In this document: positions 27,200 through 34,958 of the stretch, in pieces | Numbering within the stretch: position 1 is the first letter of the stretch | Layout of the letters: each line of letters opens with the position of its first letter | DNA from: Chloroflexota bacterium | Lineage (GTDB): Bacteria > Chloroflexota > Ktedonobacteria > Ktedonobacterales > Ktedonobacteraceae | Length of the DNA stretch: 64,000 nt | Reading direction: 5' to 3' | Assembly (NCBI GenBank): GCA_902810755.1 | Contig: CADDYT010000002.1 | Coordinates: 88,162-152,161 of the forward strand | The notes under the pieces: model-generated | Told to the model about the DNA's origin: nothing | Seen by the model: the letters and a program-made list of their open reading frames with translations, nothing else | Database searches by the model: none | Translations under genes and position numbers: made by a program

Positions 27200-28132
27200 A
27201 TGAGCTACACCGTGTTTGAGAATCCTTTTTCCATTGAAGACCTCGCGGTGTTCGATGAGGAGACCATGCAGGATATTCTGGGTGGCAGCTTCGGTGTGGA
27301 ACTGAGCAAGCTTGCCCTGAGTCTGCGCGACGCCTCGTGGTCGCTGATTCGCTCGATCAGTCGGCACCTGTCGCCATGCCAGCTTCCTGCCTTCATGCAC
27401 GAACTGAGCCGTCCGGTGGCACAGCAGGAGGTGGAGGCAGCACGACGAGATGTACTCGACCGCCTGTTCTGGGAACTGATGTACTGGAACATGCCTGAAC
27501 TCTACGAGGAGTTGACGATGGGTGAGCGTATCCATCCCGGCATTTTTCAGGCGTTAGAACCGGACATGCGCGACCGGATAGTGCTTGACGCGGGCGCAGG
27601 CAGCGGGCGCGCTTCGTTCGAGTGCCTGCATCATGGCGCCAGAAGAGTCTACGCGGTCGAGCCTTCGCCCGGCCTGCTGAGCATCCTGCGCCGCAAGCTC
27701 AGCAAGCGATCGGCGGGGGGTATCATTCCCCTGCGCGGCAGTTTCGAGCATCTTCCTCTGGAGGATGACAGCGTTGATCTGGCTCTCTCCTGCTCGGCCT
27801 TTACTGCTGAGCCGGGACAGGGCGGCGAAGGCGGGCTGGCGGAATTGAAGCGCGTGACGAAGCCGGGGGGCAAGATCGCGCTTATCTGGCCGCGCGCCGA
27901 AGATCGTGGCTGGTTGATAGCGCACGGGTTCCATTATATCGCCTTGCCGCTGCGTGGAGAGATGTACGTGCATTTCCGCTCGTTACAAAGCGCGTTGCGC
28001 TGCGCCCGGCTGTTCTACGCCCATAATCAGGCGGTGACACGCTATCTCCTCACGCGGCAGCAACCGGACGTCCCCTTCTCTGTGCTGGGTTTTAACCCGC
28101 CACGCGATTACTGTTGGTTGATTGTAGAGTAG
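27200..28132 (+). CDS. FliG C-domain-like region fused to a SAM-dependent methyltransferase
   Basis: 310 residues. Residues about 7-97 follow the FliG C-terminal domain pattern: FSIEDLAVFDEETMQ (FEDL..LDDR.IQ), LSKLALSLRDAS (LALALKGAS), IRSISRHLS (KIFRNMS), and PVAQQEVEAARRDVLDRLFW (GPVRLRDVEEAQ..I). Residues about 125-250 are a class I methyltransferase with motif I VLDAGAGSGRAS, acidic Glu in YAVEPSPG and a KPGGKIALIWP strand. In FliG this domain binds the motor; no flagellar genes are in the window. The methyl acceptor is unknown. The ribosome site (GGAG) is weak. Confidence 0.72.
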   Translation: MSYTVFENPFSIEDLAVFDEETMQDILGGSFGVELSKLALSLRDASWSLIRSISRHLSPCQLPAFMHELSRPVAQQEVEAARRDVLDRLFWELMYWNMPELYEELTMGERIHPGIFQALEPDMRDRIVLDAGAGSGRASFECLHHGARRVYAVEPSPGLLSILRRKLSKRSAGGIIPLRGSFEHLPLEDDSVDLALSCSAFTAEPGQGGEGGLAELKRVTKPGGKIALIWPRAEDRGWLIAHGFHYIALPLRGEMYVHFRSLQSALRCARLFYAHNQAVTRYLLTRQQPDVPFSVLGFNPPRDYCWLIVE

Positions 28133-28182
28133 TAGTGATAATACGCGAAATGCTCTCCATATGTGAGAGGAAAGGAAAAGAC

Positions 28183-29136
28183 ATGAGTTCCGATGCAGTA
28201 GAGGCAATTCCGGCGCCGCAGCATGGCTGGACTGAGACGCCGCCAGTCAGCCCACCGTTGCGGCACTGGATTGGAGAACTGGTTGAGCATCAAGCCTGGA
28301 CGGATCAGTATGCCGCTCCAGTTCAGGACTGGCTGTTGAAGCTATTTGGTCAACCGGGGCAGTTTGGGCGCAAAGTCAAGGGTATCCTCAATGGCACCTG
28401 GCTTGGTCACGCGCTTCACCCCGTCCTGACAGATATTCCCATTGGCGCCTGGACAGGCACCATGCTCTTCGACTTGCTCTGGCTCAATGATGAGCAAGAA
28501 AACAACGCCAGAACCGCCGAAGATATGCTGCTCTTCGGCCTGGTTGGAGCCGTAGGCACGGCTATCACAGGCGCAACGGACTGGAGCGATCTCTATGACA
28601 CGGACCGCCGTGTGGGCTTCATTCACGGCGCGCTCAATACGGGCATCGCGCTGATCAATACAGCATCCTACGCGCTGCGCAAGCTGGGCCTGAAGCGAAC
28701 GGGCATCGCGCTTTCGACCGTCGGCTATGTTACCCTGATGTTCACAGCCTATCTGGGGGGCGAACTCTCTTATGCCAAGGGGGTTGGCGTCAACCACGAT
28801 GCCTTTGAAGGTGGCCCGGAAGACTTTGTAGCGGTCATGAACGAGAGCGACCTCGTTGAGGGCAAGCTCACCCGCGTCAACGCCGGTGGCATTCCTGCTG
28901 TGCTGCTGAAGCAGGGCAGCACCATCTATGCCATCGGCGCCGTCTGCACGCACATGGGCGGCCCGCTGGACGAAGGCACCGTAGAAAACGACGTCGTCAC
29001 CTGCCCCTGGCACGGCTCCCAGTTCCGTCTGACCGACGGCAGCGTCGTCACCAGCCCGGCAGTCTACGCCGAACCCAACTTCGCCGTGCGTGTCCGCAAC
29101 GGCAAAATCGAACTGCGCCGCCTCGACCACGCATAA
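28183..29136 (+). CDS. DUF2231 membrane domain fused to a Rieske [2Fe-2S] domain
   Basis: 317 residues. Residues about 70-200 hold four hydrophobic spans with HPVLTDIPIGAW, a DUF2231 signature. Residues about 215-317 are a Rieske ferredoxin with ligands Cys255-x-His257 (CTHMGGPL) and Cys274-x-x-His277 (CPWHGSQF). It probably moves electrons at the membrane, partner unknown. GAGAGGAAAGG precedes the ATG; upstream frame extension overlaps the methyltransferase and is unlikely. It starts 50 bases after that gene, implying co-transcription, and is closed by a terminator. Confidence 0.9.
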   Translation: MSSDAVEAIPAPQHGWTETPPVSPPLRHWIGELVEHQAWTDQYAAPVQDWLLKLFGQPGQFGRKVKGILNGTWLGHALHPVLTDIPIGAWTGTMLFDLLWLNDEQENNARTAEDMLLFGLVGAVGTAITGATDWSDLYDTDRRVGFIHGALNTGIALINTASYALRKLGLKRTGIALSTVGYVTLMFTAYLGGELSYAKGVGVNHDAFEGGPEDFVAVMNESDLVEGKLTRVNAGGIPAVLLKQGSTIYAIGAVCTHMGGPLDEGTVENDVVTCPWHGSQFRLTDGSVVTSPAVYAEPNFAVRVRNGKIELRRLDHA

Positions 29137-29157
29137 ACCGATAAATCCTTACTGGCA

Positions 29158-29192
29158 GACCGTTCCGCCTTCTAAGATGGAACGGTCTTTTT
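29158..29192 (+). terminator. Rho-independent terminator after the Rieske gene
   Basis: GACCGTTCC (29158-29166) pairs with GGAACGGTC (29179-29187) across a 12-base loop, followed by TTTTTCCC. It starts 21 bases after the stop. Confidence 0.85.
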
Positions 29193-29293
29193 CCCTCTTT
29201 CCCCTGTTGCCAGCACTCCACCACCATGTTACAATCCCCCTGCTAAGATGATTGACTTTTCGCAAACGATGGTGTTCACACAACGGGGCGATC

Positions 29294-29572
29294 ATGCTGC
29301 TAACGATTACCACAACCTGTCAACCGGCGACCGGTCTGGGCTACCTGCTGCATAAGAACCCGGCGCGCGTGCAGTCCTTCTCGCTTTCGTTCGGGCAGGC
29401 GCACGTCTTCTACCCGGAAGCCAGTAACGAACCCCCGCGCCGCGCCCACGAATGTGCCTTCGGCGTCCTCGCCCGCGAAAGCGAGCCGGTCAATTCCCTG
29501 TTTGTAAGAGGAGAAACGGAATGGGATTTCTCAAAGTCTTGCGCCTGCGCCATCTGGCTTTACTATGGATGA
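29294..29572 (+). pseudogene. Remnant of hen1 (3'-terminal RNA ribose 2'-O-methyltransferase), N-terminus only
   Basis: The frame from the ATG at 29294 begins MLLTITTTCQPATGLGYLLH and continues VQSFSLSFGQAHVFYPEAS, which I recognise as the N-terminus of bacterial Hen1, the methyltransferase of the Pnkp/Hen1 RNA-repair pair. After about residue 44 similarity weakens, and by about residue 75 the frame runs into the start of the MFS gene and stops. Full Hen1 proteins are near 460 residues and have a C-terminal methyltransferase domain, absent here. No pnkp is adjacent. Probably a deletion relic. Confidence 0.72.
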
Positions 29573-30789
29573 GCCAGGTGCTGTCGGCGATGGGTGATTA
29601 CTTCTATGAGATTGCAGTGATGTGGATTGCGGTGAAGATGGTGGGTGGCGCGGCTGGTATTGTGGTAGTGGCTGAAACCGGCTCCGGCTTGCTCTTTGGA
29701 CTGCTGGGCGGCGTCTACGCGGACCGATGGAACCGGCGCACGACAATGGTCGCGGTCGATGTGCTGCGGGCAGTGGCGGTGGCGACGCTGCCGTTTGTGG
29801 CGCTGGCGGGAACGCTGCCCCTCTGGTATCTGGTAATTGTGGCCGTGATTGTGGGCAGCCTGGGCGCGCTTTTTGATCCCGCGCTGCAAGCCAGCCTGCC
29901 CGCGCTGACGGGAGACGCGCAGACGTTGCAGGCCACCAACGGCCTGATGGATATAACACGCCGACTGGCGCGCATGCTCGGCCCCAGTCTCGCGGGTGTT
30001 CTCATCGCCTTCATTCCGTTGACCCACTTTTTCACGCTCGACGCCATCAGTTTTGGCATCTCCGCCCTCACCGTCTTCTCGCTCGGACGCCGGTATGCCT
30101 GGAAGGCGCTGCGCGGCGAGCATGGGAATGAAGTTTTACCCGCTCGCGGCACAGGCGGTATCCTGAAGGAGATCAGGGGCGCATTTCGACTGGTGCAGCG
30201 ACACACGCTCCTCCTGTGGGCAATTATTGTCAACGGGCTGGTCGCTGTCGTATGGGGCGTGGCCTTTATTGTTGGCGTGCCGCTGCTGGCGGCCAATGCG
30301 CTGCATGGCGGCGTGGGCGCGTATGGGCTGATCGTGGGAGCCTATGGCGTGGGCAATGTTGCCAGCAATCTCGTGGTGGGCAGCCTGCATATTCGTCGCC
30401 GGGGGCTGTCAATATTCCTGGGCAAACTGATTCTGGGCCTCGGCTTCTTGCTGCTGGCGAACTCGATTAATCTCTGGATGGCGCTGCTCTGCGCTGCTTT
30501 TGCCGCCATCGGTGGCCCCATGGGCGATATCATCGCCACAACCATGATCCAGACCGATCTGCCCGCCGACCAGATTGGCAAGGTCTTCAGCCTGTTCATG
30601 CTTGTGGAAAGCGCGGGCCTCTCTCTGGGCCTGATCCTGGCCGCCCCGCTCTACGCCCTCATGAGTGTGCGCATGGTGATTGATCTATCCGCTCTGCTGG
30701 AACTGGCTGTAGCGGTAGCCGGATTACTCCATTTCGGTCTGGCTATCTCTACTTTCTCGTCAAATTCAGACAAAAGCATGTCATCCTGA
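29521..30789 (+). CDS. MFS transporter (MFS_3/EntS-like exporter)
   Basis: A 422-residue inner-membrane protein with about 12 predicted spans. The loop motif GGVYADRWNRRTTMV between spans 2 and 3 is the MFS motif A form common in MFS_3 exporters; AGVLIAFIPLTHFFTLDAISF and GGPMGDIIATTMIQT are also typical. AGAGGAG lies 7 bases before the start at 29521. It begins inside the decayed hen1 frame, so the deletion has brought it close to whatever promoter drove hen1. The substrate is unknown; macrolide-type or siderophore export are usual for the family. Confidence 0.9.
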   Translation: MGFLKVLRLRHLALLWMSQVLSAMGDYFYEIAVMWIAVKMVGGAAGIVVVAETGSGLLFGLLGGVYADRWNRRTTMVAVDVLRAVAVATLPFVALAGTLPLWYLVIVAVIVGSLGALFDPALQASLPALTGDAQTLQATNGLMDITRRLARMLGPSLAGVLIAFIPLTHFFTLDAISFGISALTVFSLGRRYAWKALRGEHGNEVLPARGTGGILKEIRGAFRLVQRHTLLLWAIIVNGLVAVVWGVAFIVGVPLLAANALHGGVGAYGLIVGAYGVGNVASNLVVGSLHIRRRGLSIFLGKLILGLGFLLLANSINLWMALLCAAFAAIGGPMGDIIATTMIQTDLPADQIGKVFSLFMLVESAGLSLGLILAAPLYALMSVRMVIDLSALLELAVAVAGLLHFGLAISTFSSNSDKSMSS

Positions 30790-30814
30790 ACCAGGTGTGG
30801 ACCGGAAGCTAACA

Positions 30815-30912
30815 CAGACGTGTCATCCTGAGCGCCGTGAAGAACCTGAGGTCACTACCTGATTGACATAGCGAACCTTAGATCCTTCGCGGCGCTCAGG
30901 ATGACACGTCTG
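30815..30912. repeat. Inverted repeat with 23-bp perfect arms (dispersed hairpin family)
   Basis: Arms 30815-30837 (CAGACGTGTCATCCTGAGCG...) and 30890-30912 are exact reverse complements, and pairing continues inward with mismatches through GAAGAACCTGAGG / CCTTAGATCCTTC. A partial TGTCATCCTGAAC copy sits at 30779-30791. It lies between the stops of the MFS and VOC genes and may also act in transcription stop. Confidence 0.8.
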
Positions 30913-30933
30913 AGCAGGTCTTTGACAGGAGAC

Positions 30934-31332
30934 TTATTGCCCCTGTGTTTCCAGCGGCTCGTACAGACTTATCAGGTTGCCTTCGGGGTCTTCGATGAAG
31001 AAAGAGCGGATGCCCCAGTCGCTATAGTTAGTCGGGTCGGTAATCAATTGCACCCCTTCACGGCGCAGTTTGTTGCTGAGTGCATCTACCTCGCTGACAC
31101 GAAACTCGATCACGCAGCGATGGCTGTTGACCTCACCTGGCTGCACCAGCGGTATCGTCTGCTCCATCTTCTTATAGTCGAAAAACGAGAGCTTGACATC
31201 TTCACCCGCTTTCAGTTCCGTGTAGCCGTTCGTTTCATTCAGCACCTGCAGTCCCAGCATCTCACGATAGAAATTCAGCATGGACTGCATATCCTGGACA
31301 AAGAGAGAAACATGCGTCAGGGTAATACTCAT
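30934..31332 (-). CDS. VOC (glyoxalase/bleomycin-resistance) family protein
   Basis: 132 residues with the paired beta-alpha-beta-beta-beta pattern of the vicinal oxygen chelate fold. LTHVSLFVQDMQSMLNFY opens the first module, with a metal-ligand His; HRCVIEFRVSEVD opens the second, and SFFIEDPEGNLISLYEP ends with the conserved Glu. AAGGAGG lies 8 bases before the ATG at 31332; the frame extends to 31431 without support. The substrate is unknown; glyoxalase, dioxygenase or drug binding are possible. Confidence 0.88.
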   Translation of the reverse strand: MSITLTHVSLFVQDMQSMLNFYREMLGLQVLNETNGYTELKAGEDVKLSFFDYKKMEQTIPLVQPGEVNSHRCVIEFRVSEVDALSNKLRREGVQLITDPTNYSDWGIRSFFIEDPEGNLISLYEPLETQGQ

Positions 31333-31585
31333 CTCTGTAACCTCCTTTATGTCGTCAACCACGTGTCTGTAATCGTTTGTGAAAGTAGTCTCGCCGCTTC
31401 GCCGTGCCTCTCTTCTATTACGTGCTTTCACACAGGAGCCGTTTCAAGGCAGCAAATGCAGTGATCTGGATGAGCTGTTCTCTCGTAATAGAAGAAATGC
31501 TCTGGCAGCGACTTTCACTGGCGCCTGCCGGGTTTGTGGACAGATATTTCGTCAAAGCGTATCACATACAAACAGGGAGAACAGC

Positions 31586-32197
31586 ATGGCAAGCAATGCA
31601 TATCATTTCATCACTCACTGGCGAGTGAAGGGTACCGTCAAAGAGGTTGCCGATATTCTGGGTGACGCGGCAGACCTGGTGCGGTGGTGGCCGTCAGTCT
31701 ATCTGGGGGTGAAGGTGCTGGAGCCAGGTGACGAGCATGGCCTGGGGAAAGTGGTCGATCTGTATACCAAAGGCTGGCTGCCCTATACGCTGCGCTGGAG
31801 TTTTCGTGTGACCGAGGTGCGCGAAGATGGCTTCACGCTGGTGGCATGGGGCGATTTTGTGGGCCGGGGCATCTGGACCTTCGAGCAGGACGGTCCCTGG
31901 GTCAACGTCATCTATGACTGGAAGATTGATGCAGAGAAGCCGCTATTGCGCTATTTCTCCTTCATCATGAAACCCATTTTCTCGGCCAACCATCGCTGGG
32001 CAATGGCGAAGGGAGAAGAGAGCCTGAAACTCGAACTGTTGCGCCGCGCCACGAAGCCCGAAGAGCGCGCCAGTTTGCCCGCGCCCCCGCAGGCAACGAT
32101 GATTTCGCCACGCTCTCTGCTGGCGGCAAGCGCCGTTGCTGTGCTGGCAATCGGCGGCTTATCCTACCTGGCACGCAGGGCATTCGCCAGAAAGTAA
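31586..32197 (+). CDS. SRPBCC (START-like) domain protein with C-terminal membrane anchor
   Basis: 203 residues. The first 150 follow the SRPBCC hydrophobic-ligand-binding fold (HFITHWRVKGTVKEVADIL, WWPSVYLGVKVLEPGD, WSFRVTEVREDGFTLVAWGD). A C-terminal span (LLAASAVAVLAIGGLSYLARR) anchors it to the membrane facing the cytoplasm. CAGGGAG precedes the ATG. The family includes polyketide cyclases and lipid-binding proteins; the ligand is unknown. Confidence 0.82.
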   Translation: MASNAYHFITHWRVKGTVKEVADILGDAADLVRWWPSVYLGVKVLEPGDEHGLGKVVDLYTKGWLPYTLRWSFRVTEVREDGFTLVAWGDFVGRGIWTFEQDGPWVNVIYDWKIDAEKPLLRYFSFIMKPIFSANHRWAMAKGEESLKLELLRRATKPEERASLPAPPQATMISPRSLLAASAVAVLAIGGLSYLARRAFARK

Positions 32198-32400
32198 TCG
32201 CTCCTGACTGCAATACGTGACAGCTCATGCACTTCCTTACTATCGTAGCGATACGGAAAGCAAAGGAGGATGCTGTTTCAGTGGAAGGGCTTCTCTATAT
32301 CGGTTGTCTCATGCTCCTTCTTTTGTCGACAGATCGCACGCATCTGAGTGATAAATGCATTTGCCGTATCAACCATTGGTTCTGCTGAGGAAAACACGCC

Positions 32401-32529
32401 TCAGAGGCGATCATGATACTGGTTGCGTTTCTTTTCCCTGGCTCGCCTTTTGAGGTCACTATAGATCATAAATCCAAATGCAGAGGCAAAAACCAGCAGG
32501 ATAAGGAGCAAGAGGATGAAAGAGGGCAT
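32401..32529 (-). CDS. Single-span membrane miniprotein, 42 aa
   Basis: A 42-codon frame starting MPSFILLLLILLVFASAFGF with AGAAAGGG 8 bases before the ATG. One hydrophobic span (residues 4-23) is followed by a strongly basic tail, DLKRRAREKKRNQYH. This is the standard topology for small bacterial membrane regulators, with the tail in the cytoplasm. It lies alone on the minus strand between two plus-strand genes. A similarly built miniprotein lies at 38514-38645. No family is known to me. Confidence 0.55.
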   Translation of the reverse strand: MPSFILLLLILLVFASAFGFMIYSDLKRRAREKKRNQYHDRL

Positions 32530-32840
32530 AACACGATCCCTTTCTGTGTAATCCAGCCATACGTCTGCCTCAACACAGGGGAGTATGACGAGAAGGAGAG
32601 TTACATCTCAAGCGTCTGTAATCGGTACGATACGTTGTCTACGCAGATTACCAGGGCCAGAGGAAAAGGTCTTTGAAACAGGCAATATTTTTCCTTTTTC
32701 GGGGAAAGCTTCTCGTTTCCCTCAACTACATTATGCCACATATTCCATGATTATGGAAATGTCATGAAACAAAAGACTGCGCAGATATCTCTAACAGGTG
32801 TTCCACATTTGCGGTGGAGCATCTATCAGGTGGAGGTTTC
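32530..32840. other. Intergenic, promoter region of desaturase and miniprotein
   Basis: About 310 bases between the miniprotein (minus) and the desaturase (plus). It is AT-richer than its flanks, and nothing coding was recognised. It should hold divergent promoters; I could not fix -10 and -35 boxes with confidence. Confidence 0.3.
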
Positions 32841-33740
32841 ATGAAACCCTTTTCTGTCTATAAAGGTGTTGTCCTTGTCGTTGTGATTGTGCCGTTGCTG
32901 GCTACTGTTCTGGCTATTGTACTCCTCTGGCAGCACGCCGTTCACTGGACCGATCTCGCGCTGCTGGCGACAATGTACGCTCTTGTGGCGCTGGGCGTGA
33001 CTGTTGGATTCCATCGCATGCTGACACATCGTAGCTTTCGGCCTCATCCTGTGGTCAAATGCATCTTGCTGATCCTGGGTTCTATGTCCTTTGAGGGACC
33101 AGCTATCGAATGGGCGGCGACACATATCAAGCACCATGCGCAGGCCGACCGTGAAGGCGATCCACATAGCCCCGTCGAAGGTTTCTTTCACGCGCACATC
33201 GGCTGGATGTTTGGCGAGAAGGTCGATCCCAGCGTGTACTGTAACTACCTGGAGAAGGATCGTATGGTGGTCTTTGTCAGCCGTACCTTTATTCTCTGGT
33301 CGCTGCTCTCATTGCTCATTCCATTTGCGCTTGGCGGTTGGACCGGGCTGCTCTGGGGTGGACTCGTGCGGATGTTTCTTACCCACCATGTTACCTGGAG
33401 CGTTAATTCGGTCTGCCATACCTTTGGCAAACGCGAGTTCGAGACGAAAGATCGCAGTCGCAATGAGTGGATAGTCGGGCTGTTAGCGTTCGGAGAGGGA
33501 TGGCATAACAATCACCATGCCTTCCCACGTTCCGCCTTTCATGGGATGCACTGGTGGCAGCTTGACCTCTCTGGCTACCTCATCTGGACTTTTGAACGTC
33601 TCGGCCTTGCCCGTGACGTTTGCCGTATCCCACCTGCCCTGAGAGCGCGCCGCAAGGCTCAGGGGAAGGATAGGGTATCGAGAACGAGAATACCCTTGAT
33701 ACGAGATGCGATGCTCATACCTGGAGAAGAACTTCTCTAA
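32841..33740 (+). CDS. Acyl-CoA / fatty-acid desaturase (delta-9 type)
   Basis: A 299-residue integral membrane di-iron desaturase. The three histidine boxes are HRMLTH (58-63), HIKHH (95-99) and HNNHH (222-226), in the SCD/DesC1-type order, with hydrophobic spans near 10-30, 40-57, 145-180. It introduces a double bond into acyl chains, adjusting membrane fluidity. GGAGG precedes the ATG at 32841. Neighbours (SRPBCC, lipase-like hydrolase, slipin) fit a membrane-maintenance group. The electron donor is not encoded nearby. Confidence 0.94.
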   Translation: MKPFSVYKGVVLVVVIVPLLATVLAIVLLWQHAVHWTDLALLATMYALVALGVTVGFHRMLTHRSFRPHPVVKCILLILGSMSFEGPAIEWAATHIKHHAQADREGDPHSPVEGFFHAHIGWMFGEKVDPSVYCNYLEKDRMVVFVSRTFILWSLLSLLIPFALGGWTGLLWGGLVRMFLTHHVTWSVNSVCHTFGKREFETKDRSRNEWIVGLLAFGEGWHNNHHAFPRSAFHGMHWWQLDLSGYLIWTFERLGLARDVCRIPPALRARRKAQGKDRVSRTRIPLIRDAMLIPGEELL

Positions 33741-33771
33741 AAGAGTTTCCCGTTTGAAGCGCCTCTCTGGC

Positions 33772-34794
33772 TCAGGCGTCCCTGATCTGTTGCGTCAGGA
33801 AGCGTTTCAGGCGTGTGACATACTGCTCTGGATCACTCCCGTAAGCTCCGCCATGGGTGGCGTGGTGGACAAAGTAGGTTTCGATGGGAATATGATATGC
33901 CTCTGCCTGTGCCGCAATCTGGCGGGCATGAGAGAAAGGTATCAACTCATCATCTCTGCTATGGATTAACAGGATGGCGGGATAAGGTTGATGTGTTGCC
34001 TTTGTCGGCGTGGCCCAACGCTTGAAACTGCGATCAGGACGCGCCATTAAGGGGTGGCCAAAGCGCAGACGAAACAGGAATCGACTCGCCACGACTGCCG
34101 CCCAGGAAAGAGCAGGCAAGAGAGCCTTAAGCCTGTGGAAGAGAGCAGGCCAGGAAGTGCTTTCTGCGGTGAGACGGTAGTGGGTGAGACGCTGCAAGAT
34201 GGCATCCAGACGGGCATAGGCACTATCAGCAATGATGCCGACCACCTCCGGGTGGGGCGGCATGAGCAGACTGACGGCGGCCCCCATCGAAAAGCCATGC
34301 AGGGCCAGTTTGCCCGGCAGGGTTTCAGGCTGCTGGCGCGCTGCCTGCACTGCCGCTTGCAGATCGCGCACTTCGGCGATGCCGCCACTGATGACGGCGC
34401 GGGCACTCTTGCCGTGTCCGCGAAAATCGAAGAGCAGGACATTGTAGCCTGCGTTGTACTCTAAGGCCGCGACCGGGCGCAGATGAACCTGGGGAACGCG
34501 ATAGCCATGACAGAGGATGATCGTCGCTGCCGGATGAGGCTGCGCCCAGAACTCGCCGCAGAGACGTTTGCCGTCACAGGTGTCGATTCTCAGTTGCCGC
34601 TGCACCACTACTGGCGGCTCTGGCTCTGCTATCGGCATATCCCACGTGAATTGATCGACATCTAATAAGACATGCGAATGGGTAAATTCGTTGACAAACT
34701 GATGTGCTAATACGAGAATTGCGCTGCTAACCATCACAGCTAATAGCCCGATACTGCTTGCTGAACCAATGATCCACCGAGACCATTTTGTCAT
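33772..34794 (-). CDS. Membrane-anchored alpha/beta hydrolase
   Basis: 340 residues. An N-terminal signal anchor (IIGSASSIGLLAVMVSSAIL) precedes an alpha/beta hydrolase with catalytic Ser in HGFSMGAAVS, Asp in IHSRDDELIP and His in HATHGGAYG. HGYRVPQVH supplies the oxyanion region. It resembles the YfhR/BEM46 group of membrane-anchored hydrolases, whose substrates are ill defined. It converges on the desaturase gene with 31 bases between them. Confidence 0.88.
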   Translation of the reverse strand: MTKWSRWIIGSASSIGLLAVMVSSAILVLAHQFVNEFTHSHVLLDVDQFTWDMPIAEPEPPVVVQRQLRIDTCDGKRLCGEFWAQPHPAATIILCHGYRVPQVHLRPVAALEYNAGYNVLLFDFRGHGKSARAVISGGIAEVRDLQAAVQAARQQPETLPGKLALHGFSMGAAVSLLMPPHPEVVGIIADSAYARLDAILQRLTHYRLTAESTSWPALFHRLKALLPALSWAAVVASRFLFRLRFGHPLMARPDRSFKRWATPTKATHQPYPAILLIHSRDDELIPFSHARQIAAQAEAYHIPIETYFVHHATHGGAYGSDPEQYVTRLKRFLTQQIRDA

Positions 34795-34958
34795 GGCTGA
34801 CTCCAGTCTTTTTTATGCTTCCGTCCTTTTCTTCTTTAGAGCGTCCAGAAGCAAAAAAGTGTCAGGCAAGAAATTGCAGCTGGATGGGCGCGCACGAGGA
34901 GAAGCGTGACACCTGATGCAGTCTCCCTTTTGCTTTTCTCTCCTGGTGAATCTCACGT

